A DNA stretch of 64,000 nt from Suillus spraguei (Eukaryota > Basidiomycota > Agaricomycetes > Boletales > Suillaceae), in contig JABCPU010000137.1 in NCBI GenBank assembly GCA_016800925.1, forward strand, positions 1-64,000, given 5' to 3'. The notes under the pieces were generated by a model. That model was not told the DNA's origin. It ran no database searches and saw only the letters and a list, made by a program, of their open reading frames with translations. Shown here piece by piece: positions 22,327 through 34,766 of this stretch; position 1 is the stretch's first letter; the number at the start of each line of letters is the position of its first letter. The position numbers and the translations under genes were made by a program.

Positions 22327-24595
22327 ATGGCTGATCTCATCCCAAATACCACACCCATCCGCACATTTGAAGATCACGGGATCGCGTGATCGCAGTTGCA
22401 GCCCTCCACGACGAACGCATGGTTACTACGGGCTCGTATGATGGAGTGCTTCGTCTGTGGGACTTGAAAACAGGTTTAGTGTTGAAGAAAATGGAGGGCA
22501 TCGCAGTCGAGTGCGGGCATTGGCTGTTTCACCAGACCGGAATTGGATAGCAAGCGGTGATGAGAGTGGAGTGCTCATCGCTTGGGATGGAAAAACTGGG
22601 GAACCACTCAACCAACTAATCAGTAAAGTTCACGACGGCTGGATATCTTCACTTGACTTTTCTTCGAATTCAAAAGTGCTGGCAGTGGATCATCTGACAC
22701 CACCACGAAGCTATGGAGCACATCAACGTGGCACTACTGGGAAGCGCAACATTCACTCAATTGTAGTGGAATTGTCCGCTGCATTCGGTATTCGCCGGAT
22801 ATTTGTACACAGTCCTGTGATTATGATTCATACAAGGGTAGATATGTGGATAAGTGGAGCTGTCGAGTGCTTCTTGCGATTGCGACAGACCACAATGTCC
22901 AAATTTACCAGCGTCACTCAAACCATTATCACAATAGTCACTTTGGTGAATATCCATTCCCCACTGAGTTGATAACCACAATCAATGGACGATTCAACCA
23001 CTCACTCACGTGGACGCTCGATGGCACACGGCTTCTCTCTGGGTGTTGCAACAGGGATGATCCCACCATACGAGAGTGGGATACAACGACCTGGAAGCAG
23101 GTCAGCGATCCCTGGAAGGGCCATTTCAGGAATATCCACGCCATTTCTCTGAACTCTAGCGGCACTCTCCTTGCCTCCGCATCTCAGGATAACCGTGTCC
23201 GCCTCTGGCGACTCTCAGATCGACAAACCATCGCTATATTCAAGCACTCTGTGGCAGTGAACTGCGTCACATTTTCTGCGGATAACAAGCATGTCCTCAG
23301 TGGAGGAGTGGATAAAAAAATATCACAGTGGCCAATATCCGAGGATACTTTGCCAGAGGGTGGCCCAAAGGATGGCCTTATGAAAGAGCAGATGACGCAC
23401 CAAGCAAGTTTTTTTTTTCATTTTCCCGTCCATTTACAATCTAAGCGTCTTTTTATACCAAGGCTCAAGCCTATTCTGATTTCAAGGTATGTTCTCACCT
23501 TTGGCTCTTATGATGCAATGTGAAAATAATTTACACAGATCCTCGCTATGAGCCCGACAGTCCGCAACGCGTGCATAGTTGGGGACTGGCCTACCGCTGA
23601 GAAGGTGCTAAATCAAGACATTGACGCTGACCCCGATGATCACACTGCCTATGCCAATCGCGCATTTGTTATGGCGCGAAAATGTAACTGGGACCAAGCG
23701 CTTGAGGATGCAATTTGGGTGAGACTGGTTGACCTATCATAACCTCACAAAAGTTAACTTCGATGACACCATAGTCCGTCCGCATTCAGCCATCGCTGGC
23801 AGGCCATATCTCCAAGGGCCTTGCCTTCTGTGGCAAAAAGCAGGTTGTGGCCGCAAGGATATCATTTGACCTCGCGTCTATATTTACGAACCGAGATTTA
23901 ATGACCGGTCACTTCCTTCTCTTGATCAAGGCATGTGATATTTTTCTAATATATTCAGTTTGCTTCATTGCAGTTTTTAGGCAATTGCGTTGTTCAATGC
24001 AAATGAACATCAAGAGGCATTCATGCGCATCGGAGAGCTGGCCACGTGTCCCAATGTTGATCTTGTTGCTTGTCGGATCGTGGAAGTGAGCTCCATGTGC
24101 TCGATTCATGTGCTGTCGCTGATTTCTTTTGCTCTTTTGCACACTAGGCCTACCTACGCGTCCAACTAGGAAACATTGCCTTGGATGGCGCGCGCTACAA
24201 CGAAGCTGTTGAACACTTCACTGCTGCTGTCAATGCCAGCACTTTCTTCTATAAGTTGCCAATTCATTTGACGTATGACAAATTTGTCGCGGTACGCTGA
24301 TATGATGCAACCGAAAATTCTTTCATGCTCAGCTGCGTGTTTTCCGTAGCTCTTTGGTGGGACATCAAGTCCTTGTGGCAAACTGCGAATCAGCAACAGT
24401 GTTATGCACTCTTGCGAGCAGGTCGTTCCGGAGCAGCCATCGAATCGTACCAGTCTATCATGGATAAGGCTGATGAGGATGTGATGGCCGACATATGTGC
24501 TGGGTTCAATGGTGAGTATTTCAGTAATGTCTCCCGTCTCTGTCTGATCATCAACTGCACTTTACTCAGCTCAATAAGATCTGACTCTCTATGAT
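22327..24595 (+). pseudogene. WD40-TPR protein gene, copy A, decayed
   Basis: The start MADLIPNTTPIRTFEDHG parallels copy B at 25997. A frameshift comes after about 20 codons (GATCGCGTGATCGC against GGCGTAGTAATCGC in B). WD40 blades are then readable in pieces: ERMVTTGSYDGVLRLWDL, HRSRVRALAVSPDRNWIA, LTWTLDGTRLLSGC, RNIHAISLNSSGTLLAS and VNCVTFSADNKHVLSGG. After small introns comes a TPR-like part (VRNACIVGDWPTAEKVLNQD, AYANRAFVMARKCNWDQAL), then AYLRVQLGNIALDGARYNEA. Several frames must be joined, so it is a pseudogene. WD40 plus TPR suggests a former scaffold protein; no pathway is evident. Confidence 0.75.
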
Positions 24596-25851
24596 TCCCG
24601 AGGATATAGTGCGCTCGCAGCGACTGGTTACTCATATAATTTGAAACACAAAAGTCCTCAAGTAGTTTTCGTTTGTGCCTTGACGGTAACTGTATTGCCA
24701 TGGTGCTTGTGTCATAATATACTGGCCCACTTGAACGCGTTTACCTCAGGTTTCCGAGTCTCTTTACTTTCACTAGAAACATCGTCTTGTGTTTCTGTCT
24801 TATGTAATATTTAAGGCTGTTGATACTATTTCTCAAATATTGACAAGTACGTGACGCCCCCGTATTTTAAATTCTTGAAGCATCCATGTTACGCTCAAGT
24901 GCTCAGCATAGTGATGTACAAGGCACAGCTTGAAGCCCTGGGCCGGCCCAAGCTGGGCCAAGCCCAGGGCTTGGGCCTAGGCTTGGATTTAGAAAAGCCT
25001 AAGCCGGCGCACTTCAGAGGTAAGTTTCCCACAACATAGAAACTCTACCTCAAAGGTCACTATGATTGATACCAAGAATTAATGCAGCATGAGCAAAGTA
25101 AATGCTAAATGATATAGACGTCATCTTAAGTGTTAGTCTAGGTTAACTCCAGTATATACAAAAGTACCTTACTTGACGATCTGAACGAATGAGCTCATGC
25201 ATCCAAGTAATATCGCTGCAACTTTCCACATCAGTAAACAAGCATAATCGTGATTGTTTCAAAGTGTCCACGGGGCTGATAGGAAGACAATTATACACGG
25301 CTCACCCGACTCACCTGATTGACCATGCCCTCGAATTTTTAAATCGTCACCCAGAGATGTGGTATTCCAACCGATGACATGTTGAGCTTCTGTTCTTTGG
25401 AACATTCATAGCAGAGATCCTATAGTTACGAGGCTTCCTTTGATCTCCTCCGCTTGTCGGCATGCACATGGGTTGGTGTGATTTGCCATTATCAATGAAG
25501 ATAATCAATCGTTTCAAACTCTGATTGACGATAATTGAATAGGTACTTACTATTCATGGTTGAACGTTGGATTATGTTGGATTCGAGGATTTGAATCGAC
25601 AATTCGAAGAACATCATGATGAGTTGTTTGTTTCACTTCTGATAATTATAATATACGGAGAGGCGTCACAATGTCGTGGCCCAAGGAGCAGCTGGACGCC
25701 ATCGCATTGATTGGAATTACACAGAATACGTCAGCGAAGCGATTGGAAGCGGAGCGTAAAAGGGCTTTAGTGGAGCACACACATCACATGGCGTCGACAC
25801 GAAAATAGGAAATCACTCCGTCCTTAGTAGATAGAATAGAATAGAAGATAA
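24596..25851. other. Intergenic between the two WD40-TPR copies
   Basis: It contains the end of duplicated unit A (to about 24800) and a GC-rich palindromic patch at 24935-25010 built from GGGCC and AAGCC blocks. It also holds the diverged repeat at 25090-25150 shared with 20955-21015 and the inverted-repeat arm at 25427-25570. No gene is seen. Confidence 0.5.
25427..25570 (-). repeat. Right arm of the inverted repeat
   Basis: Reverse-complement match to 21830-22012: TTTGATCTCCTCCGCTTGTC, CGTTTCAAACTCTGATTGAC and ATGGTTGAAC. It lies about 430 bp before the second WD40-TPR copy. Confidence 0.7.
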
Positions 25852-25996
25852 CCTCATGTTATGGGCGTCTAGTGAGAAGTTAATGTTATGAAGCAGGTCC
25901 AAAACGCCCCATCACATGCATCTCTGCAACTTCGAGTAAGACGCCATCCATACACACATCAAGTCCACCTCAACTGTGTTGCATCTTCACTAATTT

Positions 25997-28900
25997 ATGG
26001 CAACTCTCATCCTGGCAAACACCACACCCATTCGTGGATTTGCAGCGAATGGCGTAGTAATCGCAGTTACAACCCTCCAAGACGAACGCATGGTCACGGC
26101 CTCGGATGGCGGGATGCTTTGTCTGTGGGACTTAAAAACAGGCTCAGTATTGAGGCAGATGGGGGGCCATCGCAGTCGGGTGTCAGAATTGACTGTTTCA
26201 CCAGACGGGAAATGGATAGCAAGCGGTGATGAGAGTGGAGAGCTCACTATCTGGGATGGAAAAACTGGAGAGCTACTCAACCAAGTGGTGAAATTCAAAG
26301 CCCACGACGACTGGATGTATTCACGTTACTCTGGGGGAGCATTCAACCAAACAGTCCATAAACAACGTCGTATATCTTCACTTGATTTTTCTTCAGATTC
26401 TATGGCGTTGGCCTGTGGATCATCATCTGACACCACCACGGAACTATGGAGTACTTCAACGTGGACAGTACAACATTCAATCCGCTGTGATGGATACCAT
26501 GTCCGCTGCGTTCGGTATTCGCCTAGTATTCCAGGCCATTGTGAAGCAATTCTTGCGATTGCGACAAACTGCGGTGTCCACATTTACCGGTGTCACACTT
26601 CAAACAGTTATCACCGTTACGATAACCCACCCTCCACAGCATCGATTGAAAGAACCTGCAGCTCACTCTCATGGACACGTGACGGCTCACGGCTACTACT
26701 CTCCGACTTCGGCTGCACCATACAAGAGTGGGATACATCGACCTGGCAGCAGGTCGGTGATCCTGGAAGGGCCATTTCGGGCAAATCCACGTCATTTCTC
26801 TGAACTCTAGCGGAACTCTCCTTGCCTTAGCATCTGATGACTACTCTGTCCGCCTCTGGCGACGCTCAGATCAACGAACTATTGCCATATTTAAGCACTC
26901 TGGAGAGGTGAATAGCGTCACGTTTTCTGCGGATGACAAGCATATCCTCAGTGGAGGTGCGGATAAAAAGATCTCAGAGTGGCCAGTATCCGAGGACACT
27001 TTGCCGGAGGATGGTCCAAAGGATCGCCTAAAGGATGGTCCAAAGGATGACCTTATGAAGGAGCAGGCTACGCACCAGGCAAGTTGGTTTTTATTTTACC
27101 GCCTTTTTATTATCTAAGCATCTTTGTATACCAAGGCTCAAGCCTACTCTGATTTTAAGGCATGTTCTCAGCTTCGACTCGTAAAATGCAATGTAAATAT
27201 GATATACGCAGATCCTCGATATGAATCCGACAGTCCGCAATGCGTGCATAGCTGGGGACTGGCCTACTGCTGAAAAGGTGCTAAACCGAGACATTGATAC
27301 TAACGCCAACCACATCGCCTATGCCAATCGCGCATTTGTTATGGCGCGAAAATGCAACTGGGACAAAGCGCTTCAAGATGCAATTCGGGTGAGACTTACC
27401 GACCCATCATGACCTCATTACGAAAGTTAACTCTGATGATGGCGTAGTCCGTCAGCATTCAGCCATCGCTGGCAGGCCATATCTCCAAGGCCATTGCCTT
27501 TTGTGGGAAAAGGCAGGTTGTGGCCGCAAGGATGTCGTTTGACCTCGCGTCAATATTCACGAATGGAGATTTAATGACCGATCACTTCCTTTTTTTGATC
27601 AAGGCATGTAATACTTTTCTAACATACTCGATATGCTTCATTGCGGTTTTTAGGCTATTGCGTTGTTCAATGCAAACGAACATCAAGAGGCAATGTCACG
27701 CATCGGAGAGCTAGCCGCATGTCTCAATATCAATCCTGTTGCTTGTCGTATCGTGGAAGTAAGTGCCATGCACTCGATCGCACTAGATTCATGTGCCCTC
27801 ATTGATCTCTTTGACTCTTTCGCACACCAGGCCTACTTACGGGTCCAACTGGGAAACATTGCCTTGGATGGCGTGCGCTACAACGAAGCTGTTGAACACT
27901 TCACTTTCGCCGTCAACGCTAGCACTTTCTTCTATAAATTACCAATTCATTCGACCTACGACGAATTTATCGCGGTATGTAAGCCAGGAAGGCCAGACTA
28001 CAGTGTCCCGAAGGCATATAGACCGATAACGCTATTAGACACGATGGCTAAGATCCTTTCATCATGTGTTGCCGACGATCTAACATATATTGCAGAAGAA
28101 CACCATCTATTACCCCCAACCCACTTCGGCGGTCGACCGGGACGATCAACGGTAGACTCCCTCCACCTGCTAACTAAGTTCATAACAGATTCCTGGGCGT
28201 CGAAAACAAACAACCACGTTTCCCTACTCTTCCTTGACGTAAAGGCGGCCTTCCCGAGCGTGGTAGCAAGCAAGCTACTACACAACCTCAGAAAAGCAAG
28301 AATACCAAAGGAATATGTAGATTGGTACAAACGAAGACTGGACAACAGAACGACGCATCTCTTTTTCGACGACTACCAGTCAAACTTGTTCAATGTGTCA
28401 GATGGACTAGACCAGGGATGTCCGCTATCCCCAATGGGCTTCATCTTCTACAACACACCAGTCCTGCGAGTCGCAGACCCGAGACCCAGCAAAGGAGAAC
28501 TGAGTCTAGGATTCATCGACGATGTAGCGCTAATAGCAAGAGGGCGCTCATACGAGGAATCAAACGCAAAGGTCAAAAACATGATGGAAAAGCAAGGAGG
28601 TGCACTTGACTGGAGCGAGGAATACAACGCTGAGTTTGAGCTAGACAAAACCGCACTAATTTGTCTTTCCAGGATACGAGTTCGAAGCACCGAAAACCCC
28701 AACAAGACAGTCCCTACGCCACGAGTACCCATCACCATCCGCGATCACACAATCCAACCTTCGAAGTCGCACAAATTTCTAGGAATCATCATCGACGAAA
28801 ATCTAAACTTCAAGGAGCAGGCGGCCCACGCACTGGCCAAAGGAACGAAGTACGCGCTAGCATGTAGCCGGATGATACGTCCGACGAAGGGAATACACGG

Positions 28901-31020
28901 GAAACTGATGAAAAAACTGTATGAGGGAGTAATCGTCCTGAAGATGTTGTACGCCGCAGATGTGTGGTGCGCAGGTCTAGTAGAAAAGGGGAGGAGGAAA
29001 AGGGGGAAAGGGCGAGGAGCAAGAGGCTTCGCCTCGCAGATGGCGCGAGTGCAGAGAATGGCAACCATATCAATTGCGGGAGGACTAAGATCAAGTCCCA
29101 CAGACATGCTAGACGCGCACGCTAATGTACTACCTTTTCAGCAGACTCTTCGAAAAGCGTGCTACAGAGCCACGCTCAGAATGGCGACACTCCCACAGAA
29201 ACATCCACTAGCCAAGGGAATCAAGAACGCATACGATTACGGCAAAGAGAGAGATTTTAAGGGGAAAAAACGCTATCCATCCCCACTGCATAAGCTGATG
29301 TACGAATTCAGGATCAACCCATCGACGGTGGAAAAGATAGACCCAGTCAGACACTACCCCAAGTGGGAGCCGGATGTAGACATCCACATAGCGGAGAAGG
29401 CCGAGACAGCAAAGATAGAAGACGGACTCGCCGATGAAAACCTAAGGGCGTACTCAGACGGGTCAATGGTGGATGGGGGAGTTGGAGGAGCAGCAGTGGT
29501 CATGAGAGGCAACGAAGTGATAGGAAGCAAGAGGTTTCACTTGGGGAGCGACCGCGAGCATACGGTCTATGAAGCAGAGTTGGTGGGGATGATATTAGCA
29601 GTACAACTGCTGAAGGAGACGGGAGGAAGAAGGGGCACCATATCCCTAGGTGTCGACAATCAGGCAGCGATAAGAGCAACCGAAGCTTTCCGCTCACAGC
29701 CAGGACACTACCTCATGGACCAATTCCACGATGATCTTAGAAGACTCATCCCTGAGCACGACGAAAGAAAACTCAAAGTCAGATGGACGCCAGGCCATGT
29801 AGGGATACCAGGGAATGAAGAGGCAGACACTCACGCGAAACGCGCCGCACGAGGCGAATCATCAGACACACGAGCCCAGCCAAAGTCGCTCCTAACCGAG
29901 GAAGGAGAACTCAGAATCCTACCAAGGAGCAAAGCGGCACTAAGACAACACTTCTACGCAAAGATCAAAAAAGAGGCCACCACCATCATGGAGAACTCAC
30001 CGCGCTACACACTGCTCAAATCAGTCGACACGTCAGCACCATCAAAGAAGTTTGCAAAGAAGATAGAGAAGCTACCGAGACGTCACAGCTCACTGATGTT
30101 TCAACTCCGCACGGGACATATAGCGCTCAACAAACACCTCAAACGAATAGCGAAATCCCCAACGGCGCGTTGCCCAGCATGCGAAAACCATGACGAAACG
30201 GTACACCACTTCATCCTAGTCTGCCCAGCATACGTGAACCAGAGAGAACAAATGAGGAAAGAAGTCGGAGCAAGACAATGCAAAATCGAGTACCTGCTGA
30301 ACGAAAGCAAGGGAATGAGAGCAACGTTGACGTACATCGCGCGCACGAGAAGATTGGAACAAACCTTCGGAGATGTAACCCCCCGGCGGAAAAGGAGAAG
30401 GAATAGAGGAAACGCGACAACAAGTCGCACAAATCATATCAAGAGCCTGAAGAAGGCCCTAACGTCCGCGCGCAAGCCAGGACCACTGTATAGCATAGAC
30501 AACCAAAAAACGGACCAAAGCATATACGAATAGATTAGATGTACAGTAGGTAGTGTCCATCATAGGGCATAGCCCCAACGGACAATAAACAAGGAACTAA
30601 AAAAAAAAAAAAAAATCGCGGTATGTAGATATGATGCAACCAAAAATTCTTTTATGCTCAACTGTGCAATTTCCGTAGCTCTTTGGCTGGGACCTCAAGT
30701 CCTTGTGGCTAACTGCCAACCAACAACAGTGTTATGCGCTCTTTCGAGCAGGTAGTTCTGGAGCAGCTATCGAATCATACCAGTCCGTCATGGATAAGGC
30801 TGATGAGGATGTGAAGGTCGACTTACGTGCTTGGTTTACTGGTAAGTATTTCAGTAATGTCTCCCTGTCTCTGTCTATGATTGTCAACTGCACTTCACTC
30901 TTCACTCAGCTCTCACGTAAGATCAAAATGCGCTCTATGCTTCTCGTGGAGATGGTAGGATCGTCGTAGCGGGTGGTTACTCATATGGTTTGAAACACAA
31001 AGATCCTCGAGTAGATTTCA
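25997..31020 (+). pseudogene. WD40-TPR protein gene, copy B, split by a LINE
   Basis: The frame starts MATLILANTTPIRGFAANG and runs to 26803 with WD40 blades (ERMVTASDGGMLCLWDL, HRSRVSELTVSPDGKWIASG, SSLDFSSDSMALACG, SLSWTRDGSRLLLSD). One base is missing near 26762 (GATCCTGG against GATCCCTGG in copy A), which breaks the frame. Further blades and the TPR-like part follow: NPTVRNACIAGDWPTAEKVL, MSFDLASIFTNGDLMTDHF, QEAMSRIGELAACLNINP and AYLRVQLGNIALDGVRYNEA. Several introns use GC at the donor (AG|GCAAGT, AG|GCATGT). A LINE occupies 27982-30615; beyond it the exon LWLTANQQQCYALFRAGSSG resumes. The two lesions make it a pseudogene. Confidence 0.78.
27982..30615 (+). mobile_element. LINE (RT plus RNase H), 5'-truncated, with poly(A) and 13-bp target duplication
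   Basis: The insert is flanked by ATCGCGGTATGTA at 27969-27981 and again at 30616-30628, and ends in an A run from about 30599. It encodes the second part of ORF2, about 850 residues without a stop. RT motif A is LLFLDVKAAFPSV, motif B GLDQGCPLSPMGF and motif C GFIDDVALIA. RNase H has AYSDGSMVDGG, YEAELVG, VDNQAAI and WTPGHVGIPGNEEAD. A C-terminal CCHC finger follows (CPACENHDETVHHFILVC). The endonuclease, ORF1 and the start of the RT are missing, so it cannot move by itself. RNase H after RT places it in the I/Tad-like group. The clean tail and open frame suggest a young insertion. It reads in frame with the WD40-TPR exon upstream, giving a 956-codon chimeric frame at 27663-30533. Confidence 0.93.
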
Positions 31021-31652
31021 TCATTAACTTGACGGTGGCTGTATTAATCACATATCCCTTGGTGCTCGTGTCATACATAGTATACTAGCCCATTTGAAAA
31101 TGTTTACCGAGTCTCTTTCAACTCGCTTCTGAACATCGTCTGTTGTGACGTTTCAGGCTGCCGATCCCACACGTCCCATGTTTGACAATCTTAGGTGTAT
31201 ACGTACCTAGGCAGTCGCGTACCCTCGCTGGTAGGAGTAGCTTTGGAATTTCATAGTCAACAGCCCGACTTACCGAGCGATCACTCCAGAGACCATCTTT
31301 CTACTCACAACTCTTACTTATCTGTCCTCGTTTACGTTGAAGTATTGGATTGGACTTGAACACCGATGCAAACCTGACGTTCAGGAAAACCCCTCAACGT
31401 ACCTGTTCAAGGTCATATCGGTTAGTTGGTGATCTCGAGTAGGACGTACAGGGATATCTAATTCACGTACTTGTGCGTCACTCCCGGATTGGAAAATGGC
31501 ATTTACAGTTGGTAAGAGTCAGTTCGGTAACTCGGTATTTGCCAGGATGTGCATCTGGCGCAATGTGAGTTGCACCGGCAGGCTGCTTCGGCCAGTCGGA
31601 GCTGCAATATCTTATTAGCTTAGAGTTAGACCTTGTCCTCGTGCTCTTCACC
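31021..31652. other. Intergenic with repeat scraps, including a copied exon fragment
   Basis: The end of duplicated unit B runs to about 31145. 31180-31430 resembles 19620-19880. 31430-31515 resembles exon 2 of the 17966-19214 gene (GATCTCGAGT, CAGGGATATCTAATTC and TTGTGCGTCACTCCC in common), in the opposite sense to that gene's coding strand. Confidence 0.6.
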
Positions 31653-32833
31653 ACTATGGAGTTCCTCCATGATGTCTTTCCAGGGCTTTGTCCTCAACAC
31701 CGGCCACAGCTTCATCATAAGATTATACAATATTCAGTACTTCTATTCAGTATCCTCATTCATGCGTCTGGTAGCCTTGTATCATCCATGTACCCAAGGG
31801 ACCCAGAACCCTATCACACATCAGTGCTTTCTGGTGAGGCATGGGTGGTTGAATTACTTACTGGGCATCCTGAACGCATTCGGTGTGAGCTTGGAGTGCA
31901 TGCACATGTCTTCACAAAACTTATATCAGAACTCCGTGTGCTTGGGCATACTGATTCCAAATCTCTCTCCCTTGAAGAACAACTGGCCATTTTCCTATAT
32001 ACTGCTGTTACAGGCCTGTCAATCAGGCATGTCGGGGAGAGGTTTCAGCGTTCTAACAAGACCATTTCTTGGTGAGTGTATTAATTTCATGGACTGTATT
32101 TGTTTATCTCATTTATCTAGATACTTTTGAAGGATGCTCATGATTTTCACAAACTCCCCTGTTCTATTCAAACTATGTACACTTCCCATTGGACAACATT
32201 TCCCAGCAAATTCACGAGAATCCCAAATTCTGGCCCTTTTCAAGGATGCCATTGGGGTGCTTGACAGGAGTCACATACATGCCATGCCTCCTGCACTTGA
32301 ACGTGCTGCCTACTGTGATCATAAGGGTATTGTCTCCCAAAACTGCTCATTCACATGCGACTTCAACATGAATTTTACTTACTCTCACCGGCTGGGAGGG
32401 CTCTGCTACTGATGCACGAGTTTTCGACGATGTGTGCTCTAAAGACCTTTGTATCTCAGATGGTAAATATTTTTTGGCAGATGCTGGTTATCCTTCACGC
32501 CATGGGCTTCTGGTCCCATACTGTGGCATCCGCTATCATCTCGCTGAGTGGGGGCGAGCAAGTGTCAGGTGAGTTTTTATTCTTATGAACACTTTCAAAT
32601 GCTAACATCAATGACAGGCCACGCAACAAAGAAGAGTTGTTCAATCTTCATCACACCATGGCAAGGAATGTCATTGAGTGTATTTTCAGCGTCTTAAAAC
32701 ATCACATTCACATTCTCATTCTAATGCCAAGGTATAACTTACAGATTCAGGCGTGAATTCCAGCTGCTATGTGCATGCTTCACGACTTTATAGGCCTGCA
32801 TGACCCACAAGAGGGTCCTCTGCCAGATGCTGG

Positions 32834-34747
32834 TGTAATGAACATATTGGCGCTAGGCTTAAAACCCTATCTTTTGACACTCGTCTCATGTCTATAGGAG
32901 TTACCACTTGTCCATGGCCATCTTACTCCTTTAACACTTCCGGCGGCATCCCACGCTTACCACACACCATACTGATTGCCGCACCACGTTCCACACACTG
33001 ATGTCCTCCCATGTCCTTGCCACATCCGCATAGCTCCATTTGATGCATTGTTTGTTTTATGTTCATTATCACTGATTCCATGGCAAGTCTTATTACCTGT
33101 CGCCTCGTGCTGCAGCCACCTTGCACTATGTTTACATGTGGTGGTTACTATACATGAGCGCTACTGATCTCGCCTAGAGCATTCCGAGTACATACAAATT
33201 AAGATATAAGCACCACATACCCCGCACGATACAGTACCTTATTTTACCCCATTGCATGTACTATAGGTCAGGATTATTGTCTAGCTCTGGATTTACCCAG
33301 TAGTAGACTTAGTCTTTATAGTTCGTTACTGCTTGTTAATCGATCTCGCTCTTTCACCATTACCGCTGGCATACCGCTGTAAAGATACAACCTAACTTGG
33401 GCTGTAGAAAAACTACCTCCTAAGTTAGTATGTGAGTCTTGCGCTCCATCTAGTCTGCTTCACTTGTAAGAACAAGAGCGTTCAACCCTAAAGGGGGATG
33501 CCTATTAGTATGGTCAAGTTCGAGTCAAACTTATGTGCGAATGAAGTGTTGTGGTCAGCAGTAAGTTGCCACAGTCAGCGATGATGCCGCCAGAACTAGC
33601 ATCATGTGTAGCGGTGCTACTGTGGTCGAGATATAGTCAGAAACAGTTGCGTCGAGCGAGCGATGTCAAGCGATGATGTCAGCGGTAGCAGTAAGGTTGC
33701 GAGCGGTGCAAAGAAACAGTAAGGAAGTCCGTGGTACTTTTAGCGGTAAAGTAGCAGTGCGTGAGAAGTTCAGTCAAGGTAACAGTCAAAAGTCCAGCGG
33801 TAACAGAGAACAAGTGTGATGGATTAACGAGCGATAAGGAAACTTTAAAGACTAAGTCCACTACTGGGTAGATCCAGAGCTAGACAATAATCCTGACCTA
33901 TAGTACGTGCAATGGTGTAAAATCAGGTACTTGTATCGTGCGGGGTACGCAGTGCTTATATCCTAAATCGTATGTACTTGGAATACTCTAGGTGAGATCA
34001 GTAGCGCTGGAGTGTAGTAAACGCCGTAAGTAAACATAGCGTGAGGTGCTGCGGCACAAGGCAACATGTAATAAGGCTCGCTGTAGAATCAGTGATAACA
34101 AACATAAAACCAATGATGCACCAAATGGAGCTATGTGGACGCAGCAAGGACATGGGAGGACATTGGTATGTGGAACGTGGTGCAGTAGTTGGTACGGTGT
34201 GTGGTAAGTGTGGGATGCCGCCGGTACTGCTAAAGGGGTAAGACGGCCATGGACAAGTGGTAACTCCTGTAGATGTGAGACGAGTGTCAAAAGGTGGGGT
34301 TTCAAGCCCAGCGCCAATATGTTCGTTACACCGCTGGACTCTTGATTGCTATTTTGACTGAACTTCTCATGCACTGCTACTTTACTGCTGAAAGTACCAT
34401 GACCTTCTTTACTGTTTCTTTGCACCACTCGCAACTTTAACTGCTGATATCATCACTCGCCATCGCTCGCTCGATGTTACTGTTACTGACTTTAACTCAA
34501 CTACGGTAGCACCGCTACATATGACACTAGTTCCAGCGGCATCATCGCTGATCGCGGCAACTTACCGCTGACTACAATGCTACATTCGCACATTGGTTTG
34601 ACTCGAACTTGACCATACTAACAGGCATCCCCCTTTAGGGTCAAACACTCTTGTTTTGCAAGTGAAGCAGACTAGATGGAGCGCAAGACTCACATACTCA
34701 CTTAGGAGGTAGTTTATCTACAGCCCAGGTTAGGTTGTATCTTTACA
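32834..34747 (+). repeat. Solo LTR, 4-bp-duplication family (outer copy), split by a sister LTR
   Basis: It starts TGTAATGAACATATTGGCGC and ends GGTTGTATCTTTACA, the orientation that the full element at 51640-58618 shows to be the sense one. Its two parts are 32834-33377 and 34331-34747. The flanks are CTGG (32830-32833) and CCGG (34748-34751), a 4-bp duplication with one C/T change. It landed in the Harbinger transposase gene. Confidence 0.85.
33378..34330 (-). repeat. Solo LTR of the same family, opposite orientation, nested
   Basis: On the plus strand it reads TGTAAAGATACAACCTAAC ... GCCAATATGTTCGTTACA, the reverse of the outer copy. The flanks are CCGC at 33374-33377 and 34331-34334, an exact 4-bp duplication. 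It proves a second hit of the family into its own kind. Confidence 0.9.
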
Positions 34748-34766
34748 CCGGTTCAGATGGAGATCT

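Noticed and set aside
28745..29107. Minus-strand open frames inside the LINE
   Set aside because: They lie opposite an uninterrupted RT frame with all motifs in order, so they are shadows.
33378..34330. TGTAA..TTACA units considered as DNA transposons with inverted ends
   Set aside because: Only about 5 bp of the ends are inverted. The full element at 51640-58618 shows LTRs, a primer site and a purine tract instead.
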